A stretch of DNA of 64,000 bases from Blastococcus carthaginiensis. GTDB taxonomy: Bacteria; Actinomycetota; Actinomycetes; Mycobacteriales; Geodermatophilaceae. The stretch is taken from NCBI RefSeq assembly GCF_030731085.1, contig NZ_JASNFN010000014.1, positions 1 to 64,000 on the forward strand, written 5' to 3'. Positions 34,023-43,199 of this stretch are shown piece after piece. The translations under genes and the position numbers were made by a program. Position 1 is the first letter of the stretch. The number at the start of each line of letters is the position of its first letter. The notes under the pieces were generated by a model. That model was given only the letters and a program-made list of their open reading frames with translations, had not been told where the DNA came from and searched no databases.

Positions 34023-34379
34023 GTGACCTCCATCCCCCACGGATCCCGGGCAGCCGACCGACTGCTCGCTGCCGCCGCCATGCCCCTGCCCGGCCTGCCA
34101 CTCGACCCGGCCGGCGTCGTCGCCGGCGCGCCGGCCGCGGGACTCCGCCCGCTGGCCGAGATCTCCGGCATCGAGGTGGGGCTCTGGGAGCTGACCGAGG
34201 GAACGGTCACCGATGTGGAGGACGACGAGATCTTCGTGGTGCTCACCGGCCGCGGCCGGCTCCTGTTCGACGACGGATCCTGCCTCGCACTCGTGCCGGG
34301 CACCGTCGTCCGGCTGGGCGCCGGCGACCGCACCACCTGGGAGATCTCCGAGACGCTCCGGAAGCTCTACCTGGGCTGA
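34023..34379 (+). CDS. Cupin (DUF861-like)
   Basis: A 118-residue cupin of the DUF861/ethanolamine-utilisation-like type: LAEISGIEVGLWELTEGTVTDVEDDEIFVVLTGRGRLLFDD and LVPGTVVRLGAGDRTTWEISETLRKLYLG. The Trp-Glu near the end is typical. GTG 34023 lies 7 nt after CAGGAT, suggesting a leaderless message; ATG 34014 is possible. Such proteins accompany amine-catabolic genes. Its end overlaps the convergent TetR gene by 13 nt. Confidence 0.75.
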   Translation: MTSIPHGSRAADRLLAAAAMPLPGLPLDPAGVVAGAPAAGLRPLAEISGIEVGLWELTEGTVTDVEDDEIFVVLTGRGRLLFDDGSCLALVPGTVVRLGAGDRTTWEISETLRKLYLG

Positions 34380-35122
34380 CCGTCCGGAGGTCTGCGGTCG
34401 GGGTCGGTGGCCCGGCCCGCGGCAGCAGCAGCCGCCTCCATCGTGGCGATCAGCGCCTCCACGACCCGGTCGAAGATCTCCCGGTCGGTCACGGCGCCGA
34501 GCTCGGCGGCGTGCATCCGGGCGGCCGGGTACTCCGCCTCGGGCAGCACCGCGTAGATCCGCCCCCAGGCCGAGGCGTCCTTGGCCACCGCATCCGGTCC
34601 CAGCCGCTGCATGGTGGCCCGGGCGCCGCTCAAGCTCAGCAGGCAGTCGGCATAGGCCCGGTACAGCAGCACCGTCGTTCCCCGGTCCAGTCCCAGCCCG
34701 GCCACCGTCGACAGCAGGAGCTCGACCATCTTGCGCTCCCCGGGTCCGCCGGTGGTGCGGGGGAACGCCTCGGCGTACACGGCGGGATAGGTCGAGGCGA
34801 CCGTCCACGTCTCGTCCGCGATGGCCCGCAGGACGTCCTGCCACGAGGAGGACCCAATGCGCGGCACGACCACCTCGTACGCCAGGTGCTCGGCCCGGTC
34901 CATGCAGGCCAGGACCAGGTCGTCCTTGTCGCGGAAGTGTCGATAGAACGCGGTGGCGTCGACCTGCAGCTCGGCTCCGAGCCGTCGCATGGTCAGCGCG
35001 CCCGCACCCTCGCGCTCGATCAGCTCCAGCGCCCCCTCGACGATGGCGTCCCGGGTCAGACCCGCATCGCCGGCGGAGCGTGCCCTCGCCGCGCCCCTCC
35101 GTTTGGTCCGCTGTCCCGTCAC
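34367..35122 (-). CDS. TetR-family regulator
   Basis: A 251-residue TetR protein. The DNA-binding region is LTRDAIVEGALELIEREGAGALTMRRLGAELQVDATAFYRHFRDKDDLV (about 22-70). A long C-terminal domain follows and ends in a low-complexity tail. GTG start. A perfect 21-bp palindrome lies 43 bp upstream and overlaps its candidate promoter, which indicates autoregulation and possibly control of the divergent PucR gene. Confidence 0.87.
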   Translation of the reverse strand: MTGQRTKRRGAARARSAGDAGLTRDAIVEGALELIEREGAGALTMRRLGAELQVDATAFYRHFRDKDDLVLACMDRAEHLAYEVVVPRIGSSSWQDVLRAIADETWTVASTYPAVYAEAFPRTTGGPGERKMVELLLSTVAGLGLDRGTTVLLYRAYADCLLSLSGARATMQRLGPDAVAKDASAWGRIYAVLPEAEYPAARMHAAELGAVTDREIFDRVVEALIATMEAAAAAAGRATDPDRRPPDGQPR

Positions 35123-35164
35123 CGGGCCTCCTCCGCGCTGTGTCCGGAACCCGGACGTTACGTT

Positions 35165-35185
35165 GTTGTCAACGCCGTTGACAAC
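35165..35185. promoter_or_regulatory. Perfect 21-bp palindrome, TetR operator
   Basis: GTTGTCAACG and CGTTGACAAC flank a single C with no mismatch. On the minus strand TTGTCA, 18 bp and TAACGT form a plausible promoter for the TetR gene with its -35 inside the palindrome. On the plus strand TTGACA is also present. The palindrome lies in the 119-bp gap between TetR and PucR genes. Confidence 0.75.
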
Positions 35186-35241
35186 GGCGATGTGGCAGCG
35201 GTCTCATGGTGCCCGACCTTCTCGGCCTGACGGGAGACCCC

Positions 35242-36954
35242 ATGCGTACTGGGCTGCTGCACAGCTCCACCCTGCGCCACCCGACCACGGACGTCATCGC
35301 CCCGTTGCCTGTCCCGGACGGCGCCAGCTCCACCACCGGGGTCACGGTCAGGCAGGTGCTCGCGATGCCGCCGCTGCGCGGCGCGGACCCCGTCGTGCTC
35401 GCGGGCTCCGCCGGGCTGGACCGCGCCGTGCGCTGGGTGCACACCACCGAGCTGGTCGACGTCGCACCGCTGCTGCGTGGCGGCGACCTCGTGCTGAGCA
35501 CCGGCATCGCCCTACCGGACACCCCCGCCGACCTGGGGGCGTTCGCCGAGAGCCTGGACCGCAGCCAGTGCGCCGGGTTGGTGATCGAGCTGGGCCGCCG
35601 GTGGGGCGCCGTGCCCGAGGCGCTGGTGGCGGCCTGCGAGCGACGCTCCCTCCCGTTGGTGGCACTCCCTCGGGAGGTGCGCTTCGCGGCAGTCGCGCAG
35701 GCGATCGGCGAGCGGATCGTCGACCGGCAGCTCACCGAGCTGCGGGAAGCGCAACGAGTCCACGAGGTCTTCACGGAGCTGAGCATCGCCGAGGCCGGCC
35801 CGAGCGAGATCCTGGACGCGGTCCAGCGGCTGGCCGGGACCACCGTCGTCCTCGAGGACGAGCAGAAGCGCCTGCTCGACTACCGCCCGGGCCCCGGCGA
35901 CACCGCGACGTTCCTCGGGGGCTGGCAGCAGCGGTCACGCGAAGTCGTGCTGGACCGCCGCACCACGTGGGATCCGGCGAACGGCTGGCTGCTCACCAGG
36001 GTGGGCCGGCCGGACCGCGCCTGGGGGCGGCTCGTCATCCAGTCTCCCGACGCACCACCGCCCAGCCTCGTCGCCACCGCCGAACGCGCCGCAGCGGCTC
36101 TCGCGCTACATCGCCTGCACGACCGGCAGCGGGACAGCCTGACCCGGCGTACCCACCACGAGATCCTCGTGGGCCTGCTCGCCGACCCGACCTCCAGCGA
36201 CGTGCTGCAGCGCTGCGAACTCGCCGGCCTGCCGGTGGACCGTCGCAGCTTCGTCGGCCTGACGGTACGCCCCGTCGCGCCGCTGGACGAGCCGGTCGCC
36301 CGGCGTGCGGCACAGCTGGACGCAGTGCTCGCCGCGGTGGTGCATGCCACGCACGAGGAGCGTGTGCCCGCGCTGGTCTCCGCGATCGACGGCGTCGTCC
36401 GGATCCTGCTGTCCTTCGCACCCTCGGCCGATGCCGAGCGGGCCGTCGAGCAGCTCGCCGGCCGGGTCCACCGGCGCAGTGACGTGCTCATCGGAGCCGG
36501 CCACCTCGTCGGGCGGGCCAGTCAGATCGACCGGACGCTGCACGAATCACTGCACGTCGTCGATTCAGCGCGCCCCGGGGCGGCGGCGCCGCTGGTGCAC
36601 CGGCTCGGGGACGTCCACCTGCGTGGACTTCTGGCCATGCTCGCCGATGACGATCGGGTGCGGTTGTTCGTGTCCCGCGAGCTGGACCAGTTGCGGGAGC
36701 ACGATGCCCGCTGGCAGACCGACCTGCTCGATGCCGTCCGGGCGCTGGTCTTCCACCCGTGCAGCAAGTCCGAAGCGGCGGCGAGCCTGCACATGTCCCG
36801 CCCGGCCTTCTACGACCGACTGGCGAAGGTCGAGCGCCTCCTCGGCGTCGATCTCGACGACCCGGACATCCGGTTGTCGCTGCACGCAGCGGTCGTCGCC
36901 GAGGAGGTGCTCAACCGACGGCGGGACGAGTCCCGCCGTCACGCCAACTCGTAG
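35242..36954 (+). CDS. PucR-family transcriptional regulator
   Basis: A 570-residue regulator. The N-terminal purine-catabolism (PucR) domain reads TVRQVLAMPPLRGADPVVLAGSAGLDRAVRWVHTTELVDVAPLLRGGDLVLSTG. A central GGDEF-like/GAF region follows. The C-terminal helix-turn-helix is LVFHPCSKSEAAASLHMSRPAFYDRLAKVERLLGVDL. Such proteins activate purine, polyamine or amino-acid catabolism. ATG 35242 is preferred for GGGAG 5 nt upstream; ATG 35206 is an alternative adding 12 residues. Its end overlaps the convergent DUF3237 gene by 16 nt. Confidence 0.85.
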   Translation: MRTGLLHSSTLRHPTTDVIAPLPVPDGASSTTGVTVRQVLAMPPLRGADPVVLAGSAGLDRAVRWVHTTELVDVAPLLRGGDLVLSTGIALPDTPADLGAFAESLDRSQCAGLVIELGRRWGAVPEALVAACERRSLPLVALPREVRFAAVAQAIGERIVDRQLTELREAQRVHEVFTELSIAEAGPSEILDAVQRLAGTTVVLEDEQKRLLDYRPGPGDTATFLGGWQQRSREVVLDRRTTWDPANGWLLTRVGRPDRAWGRLVIQSPDAPPPSLVATAERAAAALALHRLHDRQRDSLTRRTHHEILVGLLADPTSSDVLQRCELAGLPVDRRSFVGLTVRPVAPLDEPVARRAAQLDAVLAAVVHATHEERVPALVSAIDGVVRILLSFAPSADAERAVEQLAGRVHRRSDVLIGAGHLVGRASQIDRTLHESLHVVDSARPGAAAPLVHRLGDVHLRGLLAMLADDDRVRLFVSRELDQLREHDARWQTDLLDAVRALVFHPCSKSEAAASLHMSRPAFYDRLAKVERLLGVDLDDPDIRLSLHAAVVAEEVLNRRRDESRRHANS

Positions 36955-37451
36955 AACCGGATGCAGATGTCGCCCTCCTCCTCGCGGGCCATCCCCACGA
37001 AGACTGCCGAGGTCAGCCACTGGTGGGCCTCCGCGTCGGTTTGGAACATCGGCGAGGTCCGGTAGTAGAACTCGGTCTCCGCCAGGGGTTCGCCGGCCAT
37101 CGCACGCCGCTCGACCTCGGGATCGGCGCGCCAGAAGCCGCGGTTGAGGATGCCGATCACCGCGCCGTCCTCGGCCTTGAGCAGGTAGCGAGCGTCCAGC
37201 TCGGTGCCGTCGGGGCGGGTGATCGACCAGTCCCCGCCGTACGGCAGCACCTCGCCGGCCAGCCGTGGACCGCGCACGACCCCGCCGGTGATCGGCGTGA
37301 AGAACACCTCCTCCTGCGGCCCGCGGCCGATCCGGATGGACTCGGCGACCTCCACACGGACCTCGAAGGCGAAGGTGAGAGTGGGCTCCAGCAGGTCGGG
37401 CACGGTAGCTCCTGTCGTGGTGGTGTCGTGGTGGACGGTCGAGCTGGTCAT
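36939..37451 (-). CDS. DUF3237 domain protein
   Basis: A 170-residue DUF3237 protein: LTFAFEVRVEVAESIRIGRGPQEEVFFTPITGGVVRGPRLAGEVLPYGGDWSITRPDGTELDARYLLKAEDGA fits the family, a lipocalin-like beta barrel with unknown role, often beside hydrolases and aromatic or amine catabolic genes. It is last in the transporter-oxidase-hydrolase operon; ATG overlaps the CocE-type stop (ATGA). Confidence 0.85.
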   Translation of the reverse strand: MTSSTVHHDTTTTGATVPDLLEPTLTFAFEVRVEVAESIRIGRGPQEEVFFTPITGGVVRGPRLAGEVLPYGGDWSITRPDGTELDARYLLKAEDGAVIGILNRGFWRADPEVERRAMAGEPLAETEFYYRTSPMFQTDAEAHQWLTSAVFVGMAREEEGDICIRFYELA

Positions 37452-39055
37452 CGGCGGTGCAGGACGAGCCGGCTGACACCCGGCTCGCCGAGGTGGACGG
37501 TCTGCTCGGAGGGAGCGAAGTGCGTGGCCTCCCAGGGATGGGACCCGTCCCCCGGCTCGGGCACGTACTCGGGGAAGTCGCTGCTCATCAGCTGCAGCGC
37601 CCAGCGGTGCCCGGGTCGCAGCCGGTAGCAGACCGCCTGCAGGTCCACGCGGACCGGCCGGTCACTGTGCACCTCGGACAGGTGCACCTGGCCCTTGGTG
37701 ACGAGCAGCTGGGCGCCATCGGGGTCCACGTCGAGGAGCCGGACGTGCACGTTCGTCGCCTGCACTGTGCTGGACAGCGCCAGGTCCACCCAGGCCGGGC
37801 CTGCGTGGTCGACCGGTTCGCCGGCGGCGGGCCCCTCGAAGGTCAGGACGTCGGTGCGGGCAGCGACGTGTGACAGGTCGCGACGGTCAGCGAGACGGGC
37901 GAAGGGATTCTCGCCCGCCGAGGGAACGAGGTCATCGGGATCGTGCCGCCACGAGGCATGCTCCGACGCACCTGCACGCTCGTCGAGTCTGAGTGCGCCG
38001 TCACCGGCGCGCAGGTGCAGGGACACCTCGCACGCGTCCTCCGGCGGCCACGTCGTCGCGCTGCGGGTCTCGCTGTGGCAAGTCTCGTAGTGCACCGGAG
38101 CGATCTCCCCCCGTCGCCCGCCGAGGACCGCGTCGAAGAAGTCGAGCGCGGGATCGAGCATCCGGGCGAGGAACTGCGGATCCGGGCCGGGCGGCACCGC
38201 TGGGACGTCGTCCAGGTGGATGTTCTCGTGGTCGAGGGCTTCGACCCGCAGGTGCACCGCGCGGCACCACTCCTCGTGCCCGAGCAGCGCGCGCAGGTCG
38301 TGCCACGAGTAGATCGCGCAGTTGTCGAAGAGGCCGACGGTGAACAGCGTCGGCACCGGCGGCGCGGCGAGCAGCCGGTCGAGGTGACCGGTCAACCCCG
38401 GCGCCGATCCCCCGAACTCGGCGTCGAAGTTCGGCGAACGCCGACCGAGCTCGGCGAAGAAGTGCTCGAACGTCGCGCGCAGTGGGCGGGCGGTCCAGTC
38501 GACCGGCCACTCATAGGCGTTCCGGTCGACGTACCAGGAGGAGAAGTACACCTTGCGCGAGGTGGCCTCGACATCGCGCGTCCCGTCGGGGTAGGGGACT
38601 TCCTGCGAGAGCAGGGTGCCCGTCAGCCGCGGCGCGATCGCCTTGAGCGAGGGGTGCCCGCCGGCCGCGGCAGCGAGCTGCGTCATGCCGTAGTACGAGT
38701 CCCCCCACATCACCACGTCGCCGGTGCACCACGCCTGGGCGGTGATCCACTCGATCGTGTCGTAGCCGTCCTCGACCTCGTGGATGCCGAACTCCGTCGC
38801 CCCGCCGGAACGGAACTTGCCGCGCACGTCCTGGACGACCACGGTGTACCCGCGGGCGTTGGCGTGGCGCGCGATCGACGGCAGGAAGCAGTACTCGCCG
38901 TCCTTGTCGTAGGGCAGCCGGACCAGGACGACGGGCCGGGCCTCGTCGTCCGGCCGGTAGACGTCGGTGGCCAGCTCCACGCCGTCGCGCATGGGAACGG
39001 CGACCGCGTCGGCGGCCTCCGGGACGACGCCCGGACGTAGGACGGTGATCTCCAC
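37448..39055 (-). CDS. CocE/NonD-family hydrolase
   Basis: A 535-residue alpha/beta hydrolase of the X-Pro dipeptidyl-peptidase (S15)/cocaine-esterase class. The core begins VPMRDGVELATDVYRPDD, oxyanion region VVVQDVRGKFRSGG, nucleophile in WGDSYYG, with a C-terminal jelly-roll domain (WVDLALSSTVQATNVHVRLLDVDPDGA). It should cleave an ester or acyl-amide bond. There is no signal peptide, so it acts inside on imported substrate, in line with the dipeptide-type transporter upstream in the operon. Confidence 0.87.
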   Translation of the reverse strand: MEITVLRPGVVPEAADAVAVPMRDGVELATDVYRPDDEARPVVLVRLPYDKDGEYCFLPSIARHANARGYTVVVQDVRGKFRSGGATEFGIHEVEDGYDTIEWITAQAWCTGDVVMWGDSYYGMTQLAAAAGGHPSLKAIAPRLTGTLLSQEVPYPDGTRDVEATSRKVYFSSWYVDRNAYEWPVDWTARPLRATFEHFFAELGRRSPNFDAEFGGSAPGLTGHLDRLLAAPPVPTLFTVGLFDNCAIYSWHDLRALLGHEEWCRAVHLRVEALDHENIHLDDVPAVPPGPDPQFLARMLDPALDFFDAVLGGRRGEIAPVHYETCHSETRSATTWPPEDACEVSLHLRAGDGALRLDERAGASEHASWRHDPDDLVPSAGENPFARLADRRDLSHVAARTDVLTFEGPAAGEPVDHAGPAWVDLALSSTVQATNVHVRLLDVDPDGAQLLVTKGQVHLSEVHSDRPVRVDLQAVCYRLRPGHRWALQLMSSDFPEYVPEPGDGSHPWEATHFAPSEQTVHLGEPGVSRLVLHRR

Positions 39056-39077
39056 GATGCTCCTTGGGAATGCGGGG

Positions 39078-40469
39078 TCAGCTGTCGAAGCCGAGGCCGA
39101 GGCGGTCGAGCACGCGCAGCCAGGCGTTGCGCCTGCCGGTGCGGTCGGCCCGAGCCAGGGACCACCGGGTGAGCTGGATGCCGACGAAGGCGAGCGGCTC
39201 GGGGGGGAAGGGCAGCGGCCTGCGGCGCACCATCTGCAGCCGGGTCCGCTCGGTGGTCGCCCCGTCGAGCAGGTCGAGCATCACGTCGGCAGCGAACCGC
39301 GAGGCGCCCACGCCCAAGCCGGTGAATCCCAGGGCGTAGGCCACCCGGCCGCGGAATGCCGAGCCGAAGAAGGCACTGAACCGGGTGCACGTGTCGATGA
39401 CCCCGCCCCAGCGGTGCGTGAAGCGCACATCGGAGAGCTGCGGGAAGGTCTCGTAGAAGTGCTCGGCGAGCACTCGGTGGGTGGCGCGACGGTCGTCGAG
39501 CGCCGGGTCGATGCGGCGGCCGAAGTGGTAGATCGCGTCGTATCCGCCCCACACGATGCGGTTGTCGGCCGTGAGCCGGTAGTAGTGGAACTGGTTCCCG
39601 GAGTCACCGATGCCCTGCCGGCCCTGCCAGCCGATCGAGGTCAGCTGCTCTTGGGTGAGCGGCTCGGTGGCCAGCACGTAGTCGTAGACCGGCACCGTGT
39701 GCAACCGCAGCCGGGCCAGCAGCGGCCGGAACGCGTTGGTGGCGAGCACCACTCGGTCGGCGGTGACGATGCCCGACGACGTCCGCACAGTCACCGAACC
39801 GCCCCGCCGCGCGACCTCCTCGACGCGCGTGTGCTCGGCGATCCGGACACCGAACGACTCCACCGCGTCCGCCAGCCCCCAGGCCAGCCGGGCCGGGTCC
39901 ACGAGGGCGCAGCTGTCCGGCTCCTCGCGACCGGCGAGGTAGGTGGGCGAGTCCACCATCGCCCGCACCTGCGCGGCATCCAGGAAGCCGGGCTCGCCGG
40001 GTTCGAGGTCGGCCACCTCGTGCTCGCGCGTGGCCACCGCCAGCATGCCGTCGCGCCGGAAGTCGCAGTCGATGCCGTACCGCTGCACGGTCGCGGCGAT
40101 CTCGGCCAGGTTCTCCCGCCCCAGTCGGTCCAGCTGCTCGTACTCGTCGGGCCAGCGGTCCCGCCCGTTGGGCTCGCCGTGGGTCAGGCTCGCCTCGCAG
40201 AAGCCGCCGTTGCGCCCGGTCGCGTGCTCGGCGATCCGGTCGGCCTCCAGCAGCAGCACCCGCCGCTGTGGATCGCGCTCCTTGGCGCGCAGCGCGGTCC
40301 ACAGCCCCGTGAAGCCGCCGCCGACGATCACCAGGTCGGTCTCCGTGTCGCCGCCCAGGGGAGGCCGTGGGGCCGGGCGGGTGGACGTGTCCAGCCACAG
40401 GGGTACGGACGACGCCTCGTCGAGCTGAGCGTCGATCTCGGCGACCGCGCGCCGCGTCGTGTCTGTCAT
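39078..40469 (-). CDS. FAD-dependent amine/amino-acid oxidase (DAO/PuuB-like)
   Basis: A 463-residue DAO-fold flavoprotein. The Rossmann start is DLVIVGGGFTGLWTALRAKE, then HATGRNGGFCEASLTHG, ATNAFRPL and a C-terminal GFTGLGVGASRFAADVMLDL. The GRNGGF segment is shared with gamma-glutamylputrescine oxidase (PuuB) and related amine oxidases, which release an aldehyde and ammonia. An aminoaldehyde dehydrogenase lies 5 kb away. ATG overlaps the stop of the transporter ATPase (ATGA). Confidence 0.82.
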   Translation of the reverse strand: MTDTTRRAVAEIDAQLDEASSVPLWLDTSTRPAPRPPLGGDTETDLVIVGGGFTGLWTALRAKERDPQRRVLLLEADRIAEHATGRNGGFCEASLTHGEPNGRDRWPDEYEQLDRLGRENLAEIAATVQRYGIDCDFRRDGMLAVATREHEVADLEPGEPGFLDAAQVRAMVDSPTYLAGREEPDSCALVDPARLAWGLADAVESFGVRIAEHTRVEEVARRGGSVTVRTSSGIVTADRVVLATNAFRPLLARLRLHTVPVYDYVLATEPLTQEQLTSIGWQGRQGIGDSGNQFHYYRLTADNRIVWGGYDAIYHFGRRIDPALDDRRATHRVLAEHFYETFPQLSDVRFTHRWGGVIDTCTRFSAFFGSAFRGRVAYALGFTGLGVGASRFAADVMLDLLDGATTERTRLQMVRRRPLPFPPEPLAFVGIQLTRWSLARADRTGRRNAWLRVLDRLGLGFDS

Positions 40470-41320
40470 GGGGTGCGGGCTCCCTGCGAGCTGGACCCGG
40501 TTGGCTCCAGCTCGCGCCCGGCCCGCGCGACCGCCGCCGGGTCCCAACCCGGCTCCGGCACCGAAGCCAGCAGGAGCTGGGTGTAGGGGTGCTGGGGCGC
40601 GGTCAGCAGGCGCTCGGTCGGGCCTTCCTCGACGATCCGGCCCGAGCGCATCACGATCGCGTCGTCGGTGATGGCACGGATCACCGCCAGGTCGTGGCTG
40701 ACGAAGACGTAGGAGATCCCGGTGTCCCGGCGGATGTCGGCGAGCAGCCTCAGCACCTGGGCCTGGATGGAGACGTCGAGCGCCGCCACCGCCTCGTCCA
40801 GGACGAGCACCGTCGGCTCGATGCCGAGCGCCCGGGCGATCGCCGCCCGCTGCCGCTGCCCGCCGGAGAGGTTGCGGGGCAGCGCCTGCGCTTGGCGGGA
40901 GCTCAGGCCGACCTGGTCGCAGAGCTCGGCGACCCGTCGCCGGCGCCCCTCGCCGTTCAGCCCGAAGTGCAGCCGCAGCGGCTCGGCGATCGACTCTTCG
41001 ATGGTGAGCCGGGAGTCGAAGGACTGGTACGGGTCCTGGAAGATCATCTGGATCTTGCGGGCCAGAGTGCGGGCCTGGGCCTGGCGTGCCCGCCTGGACG
41101 GCGCGGCGATGACCTCGCCATCCAGCAGCACCTGCCCGGCGCTCGCCCGCTCGAGCCCGACCAGGATCCGCGCGGTGGTGGTCTTCCCCGAGCCGGATTC
41201 CCCGACGATGCCGACCGAGCCGCCCGGTGCGAGGGCGAAGCTCACCTCATCCACGGCGGTGAAGGACCCGAACCGTTTGCACAGCCCGGTCACCTCCAGA
41301 ACGGGGACGGTGGCGGTCAT
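40466..41320 (-). CDS. Dipeptide/oligopeptide ABC ATPase, DppF-like
   Basis: A 284-residue ATPase: Walker A GESGSGKTT, Q-loop MIFQDPYQSFDSRLTIEESIAEPLRLH (typical of DppF/OppF), signature LSGGQRQR, Walker B VLVLDEAVAALD (Ala-Val for the usual Pro-Thr/Val), His in FVSHDL. The ATG has AGGAGA 8 nt upstream, and overlaps the stop of the partner ATPase. Confidence 0.88.
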   Translation of the reverse strand: MTATVPVLEVTGLCKRFGSFTAVDEVSFALAPGGSVGIVGESGSGKTTTARILVGLERASAGQVLLDGEVIAAPSRRARQAQARTLARKIQMIFQDPYQSFDSRLTIEESIAEPLRLHFGLNGEGRRRRVAELCDQVGLSSRQAQALPRNLSGGQRQRAAIARALGIEPTVLVLDEAVAALDVSIQAQVLRLLADIRRDTGISYVFVSHDLAVIRAITDDAIVMRSGRIVEEGPTERLLTAPQHPYTQLLLASVPEPGWDPAAVARAGRELEPTGSSSQGARTP

Positions 41321-42336
41321 GACCAGTTCTCCTTTCCCGGCCGGATGCACGCGACGTCGGCGCCGCCGTGCCGGCGTTCCAGCGGGACGTCGTCGCCGCA
41401 GGCGCCCACTGCCTGCGGGCACCGGTCCCGGAACGAGCAGCCCGAGGGTGCCTCGGCCAGCGCCAGCGGCCGGCCGGGGATGGCGCGCAGCTCGTTCCTG
41501 GGCCCGTGCAGGGACGGGTGGGCCGCCAGCAGCGCAGCGGTGTAGGGATGCGCCGGCGACCGGAACAGGTGCTCGCTGGGCGCGTGCTCCACGATGCGCC
41601 CGGCGTACATGACGTACACCCGGTCGCACACCGCGGCGGCCAGCCCCAGGTCGTGGGTGACGAAGACCAGGCCCATCCCCCGCTCGGCCTGCAGGTCTTT
41701 GAGCAGCGCGATCACCTCCGCCTGGGTGGTCACGTCGAGCGCCGTCGTCGGCTCGTCGGCCAGCAGCAGCCGCGGCCGGGTGGACAGCGCTCCGGCGATC
41801 ACGACGCGCTGCAGCATCCCGCCGGAGAACTCGTGCGGATGCTGCCGGAAGGCGCGGGCCGGGTCGCGCAGGCCCACCCGCTCCAGCAGGTCGAGGCCCT
41901 CCGCCCGGGCCTGGGAGCGGGACATCCCCGTGGCGCGGAGCCCCTCGGTCAGGTAGTCGCCGATCCGCCGGACCGGGTTGATCGACGCCCGCGGGTCCTG
42001 GAAGATCATCGCCGCGGTGGAGTTCCGCAGCCTGCGCAGCCCGTCGGCCGAAACCCTGAGGACGTCGGTGCCGCCGACCTCGACCCGGCCGGAGACGCTG
42101 GCCCGGCGGGGCAGCATGCCGAGCGCGGAGCGGATCGTCAGCGACTTCCCCGAGCCGGACTCCCCCACCAGCCCGACGGTCTCCCCGGGGTGCACGGAGA
42201 GGAACACGTCGGCCAGCAGGGGCACCGGGCCGGCGTCGCCGGGAACCGAGAGCGACAGCCCCTCGATTGCCAGGACCGGCCCGGGAGCCGGATCAGCCAC
42301 GGTCGGTGCCGTCGGCTGGGCGCCGGCGCGGGTCAC
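41317..42336 (-). CDS. Dipeptide/oligopeptide ABC ATPase, DppD-like
   Basis: A 339-residue ATPase: Walker A GESGSGKS, MIFQDPRASINPVRRIGDYLTEGLRA, signature FSGGMLQR, Walker B LLLADEPTTALD. The C-terminal oligopeptide-transporter cluster domain has cysteines in SGCSFRDRCPQAVGACGDDVP and VACIRPGKE, which in DppD/OppD bind a [4Fe-4S] cluster. GTG start overlaps the permease stop (GTGA). Confidence 0.88.
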   Translation of the reverse strand: MTRAGAQPTAPTVADPAPGPVLAIEGLSLSVPGDAGPVPLLADVFLSVHPGETVGLVGESGSGKSLTIRSALGMLPRRASVSGRVEVGGTDVLRVSADGLRRLRNSTAAMIFQDPRASINPVRRIGDYLTEGLRATGMSRSQARAEGLDLLERVGLRDPARAFRQHPHEFSGGMLQRVVIAGALSTRPRLLLADEPTTALDVTTQAEVIALLKDLQAERGMGLVFVTHDLGLAAAVCDRVYVMYAGRIVEHAPSEHLFRSPAHPYTAALLAAHPSLHGPRNELRAIPGRPLALAEAPSGCSFRDRCPQAVGACGDDVPLERRHGGADVACIRPGKENWS

Positions 42337-43199
42337 GATCGCTCTCCCGCGCGGGCGACGGAACTCCCGAGGTGCTCGCCCAGGATGTTGACGGCCACGA
42401 CGGTGAGCAGGACCGTGATGCCCGGGATGATCGCGCTCCACGGTTGTCCCTGCAGGATCGCCGGCTGCGCCTGGCTGATCATCGAGCCCCAGTCCGACTG
42501 CGGCGGTCGCACGCCCAGCCCGAGGAAGGACAGCGTCGCCAGGTCCACCAGCGCGTACCCGAAGGCGAGGGCCGCCTGTGCGGCCAGCACCGGAACCAGG
42601 TTGGGCAGGATGTGTCGGACGGTCACGAACAGCCGCCCGAACCCCATCACCGAGTAGCTGTCCACGTAGGGCCGGGCCGCTTCCTGCAACGCCAGGCTGC
42701 GCACGACCCGCCCCACGAAGGGGGTGTAAGCGATCGCGAGGGCGCACATCGGCGCGAGCAGGCCGGGGCCGAAGACGGCGACCACGAGCATGGCCAGCAG
42801 CAGCCCCGGAAAGGCGAACACGATGTCCATCGCGCGGGTCAGGAGGAGGTCGGCCCATCCCGGCCCCCGCGCCGCCGCGAGACCGACCGCCACGCCGGCG
42901 ACGGTTGCCAGGAGGACCACGCCCAGCGGTCCGAGCAGGGAGAGCCGGGCGCCGTACATCAGGCGGGACAGGATGTCCCGGCCGGTGGAGTCGGTGCCCA
43001 GCAGGTGGTCGGGCGAGCCGGGAGGGAGCAGGGCGTCGGTCAGGCTGGTGGCGGTGGGCGAGTGCGGCGCGAGAAGCGGCGCGAACACCGCCATGATGAC
43101 GATGAGGAGCAGGAAGCCACCGGCGAGGACCGCGCTCACGGGGTGGCGACGGATCAGCCGAGTCCTCGGCGCCCGCAACTCGGGGACGGCCACGGTCAT
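42333..43199 (-). CDS. Dipeptide-type ABC permease, DppC-like
   Basis: A 288-residue permease: an N-terminal helix and OppC-N segment FAPLLAPHSPTATSLTDALLPPGSPDHLLGTDSTGRDILSRLMYGARLSL, then five helices with the EAA loop (DSYSVMGFGRLFVTVRHILPNL). The LGTDxxGRD motif is specific to DppC/OppC. ATG overlaps the DppB-like stop. Confidence 0.9.
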   Translation of the reverse strand: MTVAVPELRAPRTRLIRRHPVSAVLAGGFLLLIVIMAVFAPLLAPHSPTATSLTDALLPPGSPDHLLGTDSTGRDILSRLMYGARLSLLGPLGVVLLATVAGVAVGLAAARGPGWADLLLTRAMDIVFAFPGLLLAMLVVAVFGPGLLAPMCALAIAYTPFVGRVVRSLALQEAARPYVDSYSVMGFGRLFVTVRHILPNLVPVLAAQAALAFGYALVDLATLSFLGLGVRPPQSDWGSMISQAQPAILQGQPWSAIIPGITVLLTVVAVNILGEHLGSSVARAGERS

